Below the pieces are notes generated by a model that ran no database searches, was not told the origin of the DNA, and saw only the letters and a list, made by a program, of their open reading frames with translations. A stretch of DNA of 64,000 nucleotides, from contig NZ_JBNGOZ010000010.1 in the NCBI RefSeq assembly GCF_050589825.1, positions 62,001-126,000 of the forward strand, written 5' to 3'. A program made the position numbers and the translations under genes. The DNA is from Carboxylicivirga longa. GTDB taxonomy: Bacteria; Bacteroidota; Bacteroidia; Bacteroidales; Marinilabiliaceae. This document shows, one piece after another, positions 52,859-61,603 of the stretch (within the stretch, counting starts at the first letter, position 1; every line of letters begins with the position of its first letter).

Positions 52859-54151
52859 CTAGTAAATCACGCCATCTCGTTCAGGGCATGGCTCAAGGTG
52901 CTTAAGCTGATCAATCCAGGTAGCCTTTTCATCGTAATGCATTAAGAAAGGTTTGTAGGTATGCCGATAGTCACGATGGCGGATATACTGAATCTGAAAA
53001 TACTTCTCCCCATTAACAGGATTCGTCATTATACCCATTACCTGGGCCTTACCCATGGCTGCCGACATGGATGGCGCTGTCACCGTTTTGGCCAGACTCG
53101 AGGTAACGCGAATGGCATCGGTATAAATCTGGTAGGCCTTGGCTAGGGGCACCTGAAAATAACCATAAGGGCCCGTTTCCCGCTCAATAAACATGTAATA
53201 AGGCACCATGCCCATATTCACCTGCCGATCCCACATGGTAGCCCACACATCTGCTGTGGCATTAATATGATTCAGCAAAGGCGACTGCGTCCGTATCTCA
53301 GCACCCGTGGCACGAATATTACGAACAGCTTCGGCCACCGCACTGTTTGACATCTCCTGATAATGGTTAAAATGCGCCATAATGGACAGATGAATACCCT
53401 TATGGGTGATTCGTTTAAAAAGATCCAGCATCTCTTGCGCCTCCTCATTATATTGAGGCAGAAAAACAAAGGGCCACCACGTTAACGCTTTTGTGCCAAA
53501 ACGGATAGTCTTAAGATTTTTCAGGTCGGCCTTGAAAATGGTATCGATGTATTTGTTAATGGTGCGTGGACTCATAATCATAGGGTCGCCACCTGTGAAC
53601 AACAGCTCATGAAGATGATCGTGTTGCTTGAAATAGTCACATACCAAATCTATTTCTTTCATGGAAAACTGTAAATCCAAATCCTTCACAAACTGCGGCC
53701 AACGGAAACAGAAAGTACAATTGGCATGACAAGTTTGTCCCTGAGTGGGGAAGAAAAGGGCGATATCGCGATATTTATGCTGTACGCCCGGCAGAGGCTC
53801 TCCATTAAGAGTAGGTATGTTGGACTGCTGCTGTGCCGGATGCGGGTTTAGACCCAAACGAATATTATTGGCAATTTGAGTAAGCTCATGCTGCGGCACA
53901 CCTTTCTCAACCGCCCACTTCACTTTTTCATAATCCCCCTCGGGCAACATGCGCCGATTAGGGAAGGTGAGAATATAACACGGATCTTCTTCATAGTTTT
54001 TCCAGTCGATAAGATAATCAACCACATAGTTATTGGCCTTAAAGGGTAAAACCTTGGATACGATTTCAATCTCTTGCTTCACCTCCTCAGGAAGCATCTT
54101 CATATATTCAATCTGCCGAAAATTTTTAACATTATAACTGATGATCTTCAT
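52859..54151 (-). CDS. KamA-family radical SAM protein (lysine 2,3-aminomutase-like)
   Basis: The product is 430 residues from ATG 54151 (MKIISYNVKNF); 13 further codons to ATG 54190 are open. The [4Fe-4S] cluster motif is C141-x3-C145-x2-C148 (CHANCTFCFRW), within the KamA-type region followed by ELLFTGGDPMIMSPRTI. PLP-binding Lys cannot be placed with certainty. Related enzymes shift amino groups of lysine or glutamate. No lysine-fermentation genes flank it, so it may be a different aminomutase. Confidence 0.88.
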   Translation of the reverse strand: MKIISYNVKNFRQIEYMKMLPEEVKQEIEIVSKVLPFKANNYVVDYLIDWKNYEEDPCYILTFPNRRMLPEGDYEKVKWAVEKGVPQHELTQIANNIRLGLNPHPAQQQSNIPTLNGEPLPGVQHKYRDIALFFPTQGQTCHANCTFCFRWPQFVKDLDLQFSMKEIDLVCDYFKQHDHLHELLFTGGDPMIMSPRTINKYIDTIFKADLKNLKTIRFGTKALTWWPFVFLPQYNEEAQEMLDLFKRITHKGIHLSIMAHFNHYQEMSNSAVAEAVRNIRATGAEIRTQSPLLNHINATADVWATMWDRQVNMGMVPYYMFIERETGPYGYFQVPLAKAYQIYTDAIRVTSSLAKTVTAPSMSAAMGKAQVMGIMTNPVNGEKYFQIQYIRHRDYRHTYKPFLMHYDEKATWIDQLKHLEPCPERDGVIY

Positions 54152-54243
54152 ATAGCAAAGTTGTGTAATGGTCTCCACTATATAGAACATCAGCTAAGGC
54201 CTTTTGTTTCACACCCTGACCTTCAGGCATACTGCTCATCTTA

Positions 54244-54504
54244 TTATGAACAGCGGCCACCGGCGCAGGGGCTGGTACTGAGAAACACACCAAAACCCAG
54301 CCCTATAAAAATATTTTCAGCGGCTTTATCACTCCATAAAACTGGTTCACCTCCACCTTGACCGAAATAAAAGAGCGCATAGCCTATCAGTGCACCCAGG
54401 CTACAATACATTAACACCTGTTTGAACAAAGGCGAGGAGATCCATCGTTTCACCATGCTACGTTCATCCTTAATATTCAGCCTTTTAAATTTCATTGGGT
54501 CCAT
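54244..54504 (-). CDS. Small membrane protein ending in SPCAGGRCS
   Basis: The product is 86 residues from ATG 54504 (or 54495). Two hydrophobic helices (about 29-46 and 62-76) frame a short loop, and the C-terminus is LSTSPCAGGRCS with two Cys four residues apart, a likely metal site. It starts 8 bases after the metal-permease gene's stop, so it is part of the metal module. Similar short Cys-ended proteins accompany such permeases in Bacteroidota; I do not know a function. Confidence 0.65.
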   Translation of the reverse strand: MDPMKFKRLNIKDERSMVKRWISSPLFKQVLMYCSLGALIGYALFYFGQGGGEPVLWSDKAAENIFIGLGFGVFLSTSPCAGGRCS

Positions 54505-54512
54505 AACGCAAT

Positions 54513-55802
54513 TTATTTACAGGTATATCCCAATCCATTAATGGTATCCCTCACCTTATCCATATCAATTTCAGCACCTTCCAGCATCACCGTTTTTTCA
54601 CCCAAGTTAACACTAACACGATCGACAAAATCAAGCTTCTCAAGATTAGTCTCAACACTATTTTTGCAGTGATTACAGGTCATGCCCTCTACACTTAGTG
54701 TTTTAGTTTGAACAGGTCTGAAAGTAAACTGAGCGGCTGTTTGTTGATTAATAACAGGTGCCGGAGCAGCTTGCTCCTTTTCGGCCCTATATTTCTGATA
54801 ATAGCCGTTTAGAATCAGTAACAACATGGCAATACCTGAGGCAATTTGCCACCAACTAAGTCCGCCAATATGCTGATGACCCAGGTGGGGATCAGCTATT
54901 TGTGTGAACCACTGTGCAGGCAATGCATAATCGATGAGCATACCAAAGGCTAAGGCGCCGGCGATGATGGTTCCCAGATAAGCAAAAAGACTCTTCTTGC
55001 CCATTACCTTGCCGATCATGGTAATGGTAGCAGCATTGGTGGCCGGCCCCGCCATGAGCAACACAAAGGCCGCACCGGGACTAATGCCCTTGAGAATAAG
55101 AACAGCCGCCAAGGGAATAGATCCTGTAGCACAAATATAAAGCGGAATCGACACCGCGAGAATAAGCAACATTTGCAAAAAGGGCGATAGGTTTAAAAGC
55201 TCAAAAAAATTATCCGGTATCAAGGCAGAAATTAGGGCGGCGAGCACAAGTCCAATAATCAACCATTTGGAGATATCCTGTATAAAAGCCACAAAACCAT
55301 ATTGAAAGACTGATTTAATTTTCTCCAAAAGCGTTTTATTATTCTGCGCATCTCCATGAGGCTTTGCTTCATTGGGTTCATTGCGCGTAATGCGGCTTGT
55401 TATCATACCGCCTGTTATGCCGGTGATTAAAGCGGCCAACGGGCGAACAATAGCGAAGGGCAAGCCCATTAACGAAAAGGTGGCCAGCATAGAATCAACA
55501 CCCGTTTGTGGAGTTGATATGAGGAAGGAAACTGTTCCGCCCTTTGAGGCTCCGTTTTTATAGAAGGCAGCACCGGTAGGTATCACTCCACAGGAACATA
55601 GTGGCAAGGGAATGCCAAACAAGGCGGCCAGGGCCGATGACTTGAAAGGACTGCCATTGAAGTATTTTTCAATACGATGCTTGGGAATAAAAGCATGCAA
55701 CAAGCCGGCAAAAAAGAAACCCAATAAAAGGTAAGGCGACATCTCACTTAAGATGCTCACAAAATCTTTGAAAAAAGAAACTATAAATGTTTGAAAATCC
55801 AT
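54513..55802 (-). CDS. SO_0444-type Cu/Zn permease with C-terminal HMA domain
   Basis: The product is 429 residues. About eight helices (about 15-335) include GIPLPLCSCGVIPTGAAFYK, the signature of the DUF318/ArsP-like permease group. A C-terminal heavy-metal-associated domain (about 362-429) has the metal-binding motif GMTCNHC. It probably exports divalent or monovalent metal ions from the cytoplasm, taking them from the HMA tail. Context with a CDF exporter and an HMA-AraC regulator supports this. Confidence 0.9.
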   Translation of the reverse strand: MDFQTFIVSFFKDFVSILSEMSPYLLLGFFFAGLLHAFIPKHRIEKYFNGSPFKSSALAALFGIPLPLCSCGVIPTGAAFYKNGASKGGTVSFLISTPQTGVDSMLATFSLMGLPFAIVRPLAALITGITGGMITSRITRNEPNEAKPHGDAQNNKTLLEKIKSVFQYGFVAFIQDISKWLIIGLVLAALISALIPDNFFELLNLSPFLQMLLILAVSIPLYICATGSIPLAAVLILKGISPGAAFVLLMAGPATNAATITMIGKVMGKKSLFAYLGTIIAGALAFGMLIDYALPAQWFTQIADPHLGHQHIGGLSWWQIASGIAMLLLILNGYYQKYRAEKEQAAPAPVINQQTAAQFTFRPVQTKTLSVEGMTCNHCKNSVETNLEKLDFVDRVSVNLGEKTVMLEGAEIDMDKVRDTINGLGYTCK

Positions 55803-55817
55803 ATTATAACAATTCTA

Positions 55818-55857
55818 TACTTTGCTTATTCATATTTTAGCACTTAAATACAAAGTA
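55818..55857. promoter_or_regulatory. Inverted repeat before the metal-permease gene
   Basis: TACTTTG (55818-55824) and CAAAGTA (55851-55857) lie in the 112-base spacer upstream of the permease start. They could be an operator for the AraC-type regulator encoded just upstream. Confidence 0.35.
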
Positions 55858-55914
55858 AGTCAATAGCTGCCTATGAATGTTACATCATTATGGTAAAAGC
55901 GTACACCTTTTTAC

Positions 55915-56490
55915 CTACACCTTGTCCAAAGGCTTGCGCAAAGGACTCTTCAACCGCTTAAAGTGCGTCGGGGTCAAGCCTGTAACCCGTTTAAACTGAT
56001 TGGACAAATGCTGCGTGCTGCTATAACCAAGCTTCCAGGCTATCTCTTTAATAGTCAACTCACCATAGGCAAGCAACTCTTTTGCTTTCTCAATCTTCTG
56101 ATGAATCACATATTTCTCAATAGTGATACCTTCCACCGCCGAAAACAACTTGCTGAGATACGCATAATCATGCCCCAACTCAGCCGACAAATAAGCAGAG
56201 GTGGTAAGCCCCTCCTCATTCAGATCTTCTCCGTGGTGTATCTGCTCTATTATTAGGGTTTTTATACGGGCGATAAGTCTGCTTTTTTTATCGTCAATAA
56301 GTTCGAAACCCTGACTGTACAGCACCTTGCGGATCACCTCCCTCTGTTCGGGCGTAGGCACGGCAGACAGCCTTACCTCCCCCAAGGAAATACGATCCAC
56401 ATTCAGTTGCAGGCGACTCAACTCATCGCCCACCACCTTCACACAGCGCTGACACACCATGTTTTTAATATACAAAGTTCGTGTATTCAT
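55915..56490 (-). CDS. AraC-family regulator with N-terminal HMA-like CxxC domain
   Basis: The product is 191 residues. Residues 1-75 resemble a heavy-metal-associated fold with C13 and C16 (KNMVCQRCVKVVG). Residues about 90-185 are an AraC-type double HTH (TIKEIAWKLGYSSTQHLSNQFKRVTGLTP in part). A metal-sensing transcription factor is the natural reading. It sits between the CDF gene (16 bases upstream) and the permease gene, which has its own spacer with an inverted repeat. Confidence 0.9.
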   Translation of the reverse strand: MNTRTLYIKNMVCQRCVKVVGDELSRLQLNVDRISLGEVRLSAVPTPEQREVIRKVLYSQGFELIDDKKSRLIARIKTLIIEQIHHGEDLNEEGLTTSAYLSAELGHDYAYLSKLFSAVEGITIEKYVIHQKIEKAKELLAYGELTIKEIAWKLGYSSTQHLSNQFKRVTGLTPTHFKRLKSPLRKPLDKV

Positions 56491-56506
56491 GCTTAAAACG
56501 ATTCAT

Positions 56507-57157
56507 TTAATGTGAATGATGCTCCTTGCCCTTTGGCTTATCCACATCCAATAAAGCAGCTCCTGAATCCTTTAAAAGCCCCACCGACCATTTAACAATA
56601 ACAAAGGCACTGATAATGGCCACGATCGGATCGATAAAGGGGATATTCCACACCATGGCCACAAAAAGGCCGGCAATAGCAGACAAACTCGTTAGGGCAT
56701 CGGCCAACACATGCAAATAAGCCGCTCTGATGTTATGGTCTGACTTCTCCTCATCATGATGCAAAATGAAGGCACTGACCACATTAACAATCAATCCGAT
56801 AACCGCCACCAGAATAGCCTCCTTATAAACGATATCTGCCGGATTCATCAGGCGTTGAGCCGCCTCGACAAGAATGAGAAAGGCAAATAAAAGCAGGATC
56901 AAACCACTACTGTAACCCGACAGTGATAGAATTTTTTCAGTACTCCCCCGGTAATGGCGCTTAGCCGATAGACGCCGTACAAAAACATAAGCCAACCAAC
57001 TTAGTCCAATAGCTAAAACATGCGATCCCATGTGGATACCATCTGCCAGCAAAGCCATCGATTGGGTAGTGATACCAAAGAATATTTCCACAAACATAGT
57101 AAGCGTGGTGAGGACTACTACCCAAAGTGTTTTCTTTTCGTATTGATGTGTGTCCAT
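56507..57157 (-). CDS. Cation diffusion facilitator (metal exporter)
   Basis: The product is 216 residues from ATG 57157 (MDTHQYEKK); the frame upstream needs GTG. Six helices carry the CDF metal site in ALLADGIHMGSH (helix 2) and HVLADALTS (helix 5), the second with the H-x3-D pattern. The C-terminus is short with KEHHSH, so the usual cytoplasmic domain is largely absent, as in DmeF-like forms. It exports Co, Zn or similar ions by proton exchange. Confidence 0.92.
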   Translation of the reverse strand: MDTHQYEKKTLWVVVLTTLTMFVEIFFGITTQSMALLADGIHMGSHVLAIGLSWLAYVFVRRLSAKRHYRGSTEKILSLSGYSSGLILLLFAFLILVEAAQRLMNPADIVYKEAILVAVIGLIVNVVSAFILHHDEEKSDHNIRAAYLHVLADALTSLSAIAGLFVAMVWNIPFIDPIVAIISAFVIVKWSVGLLKDSGAALLDVDKPKGKEHHSH

Positions 57158-57234
57158 ATCTATCCAGTTAAACACAAAGCAAGCCGCTTTGTTTGGAAAA
57201 ACAACTGCCCATCAGAAGCATTTCTGGCCAAGGC

Positions 57235-57264
57235 AAAAAAAAGACAGACCCGAAGGCCTGCCTT
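57235..57264 (-). terminator. Terminator of the carboxyltransferase operon
   Basis: On the minus strand AAGGCAGGCC-TTCG-GGTCTGTCTT forms a 10-bp stem with two G-T pairs, followed by a T run, about 34 bases past the operon's end. Confidence 0.9.
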
Positions 57265-57297
57265 AATTTTTGGAGTATATTGTATTTGATTAAGTTA

Positions 57298-59202
57298 CTA
57301 CTCGTTAGGTTCGATTACCATCAGAACATCACCTTTTGCAACTGAATCACCAGAATCAAATTTGATTTCCTTCACAACACCGTCAACGGCAGCATCCAGG
57401 TTATTCATCATCTTCATGGCCTCAAGCACTACCACGGTATCACCCGCTTTAACGGCATCGCCAACTTTCACCTTGAACTCAACAACCATACCCGGTATCG
57501 GGGCCACCAGACTACCAGTAGCTTCTACCTCTTTGTTGCCTGACTTAGCACGACGCACACGAGGACCGGCAGCTGTAGCATTAGGATCGTTAATTTCAAC
57601 AGTGAATACTTCACCATCTACTTTCACTTCCAGCTCACGGGTAGCACCACCATTACCTTTCGAAGTTAACTCACCCGACAAGGCACGACGTACCAACTCT
57701 TCTTCTTTCTCTACCTGCTCCATGGTCTTGGCCTTAAATTCAGCAGGCACCTCTTCCTTACCATATTTCCATTTCAGGAAGCGTTTACCGGTAACAGGAT
57801 ACAGAGCGCACAATACCTCATCGTCAATATCCTGTGCAAGACCTGAAAACTCTTGCTTAACAGCGTCTAACTCAGGCTCCAGGATTGAACCGGGACGGTC
57901 TGTAATAGGCTGCTCACCACGTGGGTAATCTTTCAGCGCTTTCTTCTGTACTTCAGGATTGATCGGATCGGTAGTTTTACCATACAAACCATAGCAAAGG
58001 TCTTTTACCTCTTTGGTAATCTGTGCGTACTCACCTTCGTATGAGTCAAACAATACATTATTTACTGTTTGTACGCCCACAATTTGAGAAGTTGGAGTCA
58101 CCAAAGGAATGTTACCCAAATCCTTACGAACTTTTGGCAACAGACGGAATACCTCTGGTAGCTTGTCCAGCGCATCCATAGCTTTCAGCTGGTTCACCAA
58201 GTTCGATAGCATACCACCCGGTGTTTGGTGAAGCAACACGTTGATGTCTGTAGTAGCATACTTTGGATTGTTATCCAAATGCTTGTACTTCGGTATATAT
58301 TTCTCCATCTCGTCAGAGATAGCAGTGATCTTATTGATGTCCATGCCCGAATCGCGGTTGGTACCTAACAAAGACATGATGATAGGCTCCACAGCAGCGT
58401 GTGATGTACGATAGGCGTATGGCCCGATACAAGTATCTACGATATCCACACCGGCTTCAATGGCTTTAAAAATAGCCAGGTCGCCCATACCTGAGGTAAA
58501 GTGCGTATGCAGGTTAATCGGTGTATCGGTAATTTTCTTGATCTCACGTACCAGGTTATAAATATCATAAGGCGCAATCAAACCGGCCATATCCTTGATA
58601 CAGATCGAATCCACACCAAACGCTTCCAGTTCTTTCACCTTATTGATGTAATACTCCATGTTGTACACATCGCCACCTAAACGAGGCTGATTCAATGTGT
58701 AACATACCACGCCCTGAAAATGCTTGCCATTGTCTTTAATTACCTTGGCGGCAGTTTCGAAATTGCGGTAGTCATTCAAGGCATCGAAGCAACGGAATAT
58801 GTCCATACCATTATCGATGGCGCGCTGCACAAAAGCCTGTACTACATCATCGGCATAGTTACGGTATCCCACAACGTTCTGACCTCTCAATAACATTGAA
58901 AAAGGTGTCTTAGGCATGTACTTTTTCAAGGTGCGCAAACGCTCCCATGGATCTTCGGCCAAAAAACGGTGCATGGTATCGAAGGTAGCACCTCCCCATG
59001 TTTCAACAGCGTTATAACCGGCGTTATCAATCATTTCGGCCACCGGCAACATATCTTCGGTACGACCGCGTGTTGCAAATAAAGACTGGTGTCCGTCACG
59101 TAAACTTACGTCATTTATTTTAATTGGGTTGGCTGCCTTTGGACGATCAGGGCCAAACTCAAGTGGAGCCATCTCTAAGACTCCGTGTTTATCGTAATTC
59201 AT
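57298..59202 (-). CDS. Biotin-dependent carboxyltransferase, 5S-type fused to biotin carrier
   Basis: The product is 634 residues. Residues about 25-300 are the HMGL-like carboxyltransferase barrel with DVSLRDGHQS (31-40), and about 300-470 the PYC/OADA domain. A Gly/Thr linker leads to a biotinyl domain (about 560-634) with the attachment motif EAMKM, Lys597. This is the pyruvate/oxaloacetate carboxyltransferase plan (OadA, PycB, transcarboxylase 5S plus 1.3S). The acyl-CoA carboxyltransferase gene upstream, and the absence of a membrane OadB in the operon, suggest methylmalonyl-CoA:pyruvate transcarboxylase. Confidence 0.92.
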   Translation of the reverse strand: MNYDKHGVLEMAPLEFGPDRPKAANPIKINDVSLRDGHQSLFATRGRTEDMLPVAEMIDNAGYNAVETWGGATFDTMHRFLAEDPWERLRTLKKYMPKTPFSMLLRGQNVVGYRNYADDVVQAFVQRAIDNGMDIFRCFDALNDYRNFETAAKVIKDNGKHFQGVVCYTLNQPRLGGDVYNMEYYINKVKELEAFGVDSICIKDMAGLIAPYDIYNLVREIKKITDTPINLHTHFTSGMGDLAIFKAIEAGVDIVDTCIGPYAYRTSHAAVEPIIMSLLGTNRDSGMDINKITAISDEMEKYIPKYKHLDNNPKYATTDINVLLHQTPGGMLSNLVNQLKAMDALDKLPEVFRLLPKVRKDLGNIPLVTPTSQIVGVQTVNNVLFDSYEGEYAQITKEVKDLCYGLYGKTTDPINPEVQKKALKDYPRGEQPITDRPGSILEPELDAVKQEFSGLAQDIDDEVLCALYPVTGKRFLKWKYGKEEVPAEFKAKTMEQVEKEEELVRRALSGELTSKGNGGATRELEVKVDGEVFTVEINDPNATAAGPRVRRAKSGNKEVEATGSLVAPIPGMVVEFKVKVGDAVKAGDTVVVLEAMKMMNNLDAAVDGVVKEIKFDSGDSVAKGDVLMVIEPNE

Positions 59203-59216
59203 CTTTTTTCTTTTTA

Positions 59217-59242
59217 AGTGCTTAGTGCAAAGTGCTCAGTGC
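59217..59242. repeat. Short tandem repeat AGTGCTYAGTGC
   Basis: AGTGCTTAGTGC (59217-59228) and AGTGCTCAGTGC (59231-59242) are separated by two A, in the spacer before the biotin-carboxyltransferase gene. Confidence 0.5.
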
Positions 59243-59290
59243 TTTTAACACTCACTTCTGCCTTCTGCCTGTTAAACTACTTTACTTACC

Positions 59291-59476
59291 TTAAGCGCGA
59301 GAACGTAATAAACGACCACGACGTTGTACCAGTGCACGGTTGCTCATAATCACTTCCTTACCGGCGGTGGTCCATGAGTTAACAGCTTTCACTTCATTGT
59401 TCTTGGCTGCTTCCTGCTCCAGGTAATAAGCTACTGCGATCATTGCCGCTCTTCTTCTTTTTTCTCTTGCTGTCAT
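59291..59476 (-). CDS. Small basic subunit of the carboxyltransferase operon
   Basis: The product is 61 residues from ATG 59476. An Arg-rich start (TAREKRRRAAMIAVAYYLEQE) is followed by NSWTTAGKEVIMSNRALVQRRGRLLRS. It lies 11 bases after the carboxyltransferase beta gene and 88 before the 5S-type gene. Small proteins of this kind sit in the same place in related biotin-carboxylase operons and resemble the soluble end of OadG-type gamma subunits, but there is no membrane segment here. It may help complex assembly. Confidence 0.75.
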   Translation of the reverse strand: MTAREKRRRAAMIAVAYYLEQEAAKNNEVKAVNSWTTAGKEVIMSNRALVQRRGRLLRSRA

Positions 59477-59487
59477 CGTACTTTCTT

Positions 59488-61044
59488 TTACAATGGAATG
59501 TTACCGTGCTTCTTCGGAGGCAACACTTCAGTTTTAGTGGACATTACATCCAAGGCATCGATTAGGCGCTGCCGTGTTTCGCTTGGCAGAATAACATCAT
59601 CTATATAACCACGCTTAGCGGCCAGGTAAGGCACGTTAAAGGCATCTTCGTACTCTTTAATCTTTGCATCCGTCATTGCCTGACGATCCTCGGCTTCTGC
59701 AATCTGCTTGCGGTAGGTTGATATAACCTCAACGGCACCTTTCGCACCCATCACAGCAATCTCGGCCGATGGCCATGCAAATACCATGTCGGCACCCAAT
59801 GGCTTAGAACACATAGCCAGGTAAGCACCTCCGTAATCCTTACGGGTTACTACGGTAAACTTAGGTACGGTAGCCTCAGCATACGACCATAGTAATTTAG
59901 CACCATGACGAATAATACCATCCCACTCCTGCTGTACGCCCGGTAAGTATCCTGGCACGTCAACGAAGGTAATCATTGGGATATTGTAAGCATCACAGGT
60001 ACGCACAAAGCGTGAAATCTTATCCGAAGCATCGATATCGAGACAACCGGCCTGGATCATTGGCTGGTTGGCGATGATACCAACAGAACGGTTGTTAAGA
60101 TGACCAAAACCTACAATTGCATTTTCAGCATAGTGCTCATGCACCTGCATAAATTCACCATTATCGAGTACCGACTCAATGATGGTAACCATGTCGTAAG
60201 GTGTTTTGGCATCATCAGGTATAATTGTATCCAGTTCCTCGCACTGACGCGCCGGATCGTCGCCCATTGGCACTTGAGGCGCCTCTTCGAGGTTATTATT
60301 GGGTAAGAACTCAAGCAGTTCTTTTATGGCTTCAATCGTATCTTCGTCGTTATCGCAGGCAAAATGTGCATTACCACTCTTGCTGTTATGTACCATGGCA
60401 CCTCCCAGTTCTTCCAGAGTCGTTTCCTCACCGGTAACAGTCTTAATTACGTTAGGACCGGTAATAAACATGTGGCTTTGCTTCTTCACCATAAAGATGA
60501 AATCCGTCATGGCAGGTGAATAAACGGCACCACCGGCACAAGGACCCATAATGGCGGAAATTTGAGGAATCACACCCGAGGCACGTGAGTTACGCATAAA
60601 AATCTCACCATATCCCTTCAGGGCATCCACGCCTTCTTCAACACGTGCACCACCCGAATCGTTTAAGCCAACAACGGGCGCTCCGGCTTTAACGGCCAGA
60701 TCCATAATCTTACAGATTTTTGCGGCGTGCATTTCCCCCAATGAGCCACCCCGCGAGGTAAAATCCTGTGAATAGGCAAAAACAGGACGACCGTTGACCA
60801 AACCATGACCCACGATAACACCGTCTGAAGGCACTTCCACTTTCTCCAAACCAAAGTTAACCGAGCGGTGCTCAACAAACATGTCTACCTCTCTAAAGCT
60901 ACCTTCATCAAAAAGGTGATCCAAACGCTCGCGAGCCGACAGCTTGCCTTTCTCATGCTGTTTTGCTACACGTGCATCGCCGCCCATTTTACGGACTTCT
61001 TCACGCCTTTTTTTAAGTAGCTCAATCTTTTCAGATACTTTCAT
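59488..61044 (-). CDS. Acyl-CoA carboxyltransferase beta subunit (12S / MmdA type)
   Basis: The product is 518 residues, the usual size for propionyl-CoA carboxylase beta or methylmalonyl-CoA decarboxylase/transcarboxylase alpha. CoA- and biotin-binding oxyanion segments are GGARVEEGVDALKGYGE and GPCAGGAVYSPAMTDF in the first half, and DVPGYLPGVQQEW, GKLLWSYAEATVPK-like and RKDYGGAYLAMCSK in the second. It transfers the carboxyl group between methylmalonyl-CoA and biotin. It is first in the operon, behind a -7 box at 61100-61107. Confidence 0.94.
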   Translation of the reverse strand: MKVSEKIELLKKRREEVRKMGGDARVAKQHEKGKLSARERLDHLFDEGSFREVDMFVEHRSVNFGLEKVEVPSDGVIVGHGLVNGRPVFAYSQDFTSRGGSLGEMHAAKICKIMDLAVKAGAPVVGLNDSGGARVEEGVDALKGYGEIFMRNSRASGVIPQISAIMGPCAGGAVYSPAMTDFIFMVKKQSHMFITGPNVIKTVTGEETTLEELGGAMVHNSKSGNAHFACDNDEDTIEAIKELLEFLPNNNLEEAPQVPMGDDPARQCEELDTIIPDDAKTPYDMVTIIESVLDNGEFMQVHEHYAENAIVGFGHLNNRSVGIIANQPMIQAGCLDIDASDKISRFVRTCDAYNIPMITFVDVPGYLPGVQQEWDGIIRHGAKLLWSYAEATVPKFTVVTRKDYGGAYLAMCSKPLGADMVFAWPSAEIAVMGAKGAVEVISTYRKQIAEAEDRQAMTDAKIKEYEDAFNVPYLAAKRGYIDDVILPSETRQRLIDALDVMSTKTEVLPPKKHGNIPL

Positions 61045-61099
61045 AAATACAGATAGTTTACAATTACACCAAAAATTCTTTAATTGTTCTTTATGCCAT

Positions 61100-61107
61100 C
61101 AAAAATA
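61100..61107 (-). promoter_or_regulatory. -7 box for the carboxyltransferase operon
   Basis: The minus strand reads TATTTTTG, a perfect TAnnTTTG, 56 bases before the start of the beta subunit gene. No clear -33 box. Confidence 0.55.
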
Positions 61108-61325
61108 GATACTACAAGTGAGATGTTGACCTTTTAAATGTTAAAAAAGTTAAAAATCAAGATTTTTTTCTTTATTACATGTTATACAGCACCTTTTTAT
61201 AAATATTTTTTCTATGCAGTATTCTGTATTACATTGTTTTTTAGAGTGTTAACCTATTTATTAGCATTCAAGTCTAAAAATCAAAATGGACTGATCGGAT
61301 CGCATAAAATACTAACCAGGCAGGT

Positions 61326-61353
61326 CAAACAACTGATAAAAATCAGTTGTTTG
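61326..61353. repeat. Perfect 12-bp inverted repeat
   Basis: CAAACAACTGAT-AAAA-ATCAGTTGTTTG. No T run follows on either strand, so it is not a standard terminator. Confidence 0.8.
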
Positions 61354-61449
61354 AAGCTCCTTGCTGCCATAATATATCTAACAAGCAAAAGTAAGTCAAG
61401 AGGAAACACTGCCAATAAACAAAAAACGAAATGGCAAAATATACAACCG

Positions 61450-61515
61450 GTAGAGCTTTCAAGTTGTTCCAGGGATCGGTTCTCTATTGTAAGATGCTTA
61501 TAAAGAACCATTCCC
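61450..61515. repeat. GGAACGG dispersed hairpin, copy 4 (full)
   Basis: The leader TAGAGCTTTCAAG (61451-61463) precedes arms GGGATCGGTTCTCTAT (61472-61487) and ATAAAGAACCATTCCC (61500-61515), pairing at 13 of 16. The loop TGTAAGATGCTT matches that of the copy at 34407 at most positions. Confidence 0.8.
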
Positions 61516-61603
61516 TAAATACGTAATTAAAATGCAACTTGCAGAACCTACTACTAGTTCAAAATCAGCCTACAGACTGGTACCGACACGAAATCATTTA
61601 CCC

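Larger units (their letters stand above)
61045..61603. other. Spacer between the carboxyltransferase operon and the LuxR-type gene
   Basis: These 559 AT-rich bases hold the promoter at 61100-61107, a perfect 12-bp hairpin at 61326-61353 and the repeat at 61450-61515. An open frame at 61138-61503 on the plus strand runs into the repeat and has no homology I recognise; I treat it as spurious. Confidence 0.6.

Noticed and set aside
61138..61503. 121-codon plus-strand frame between the carboxyltransferase operon and the regulator
   Set aside because: It includes the 12-bp hairpin and the dispersed repeat; composition is Lys/Phe/Ile-rich as expected from AT-rich spacer, and no family is recognisable.
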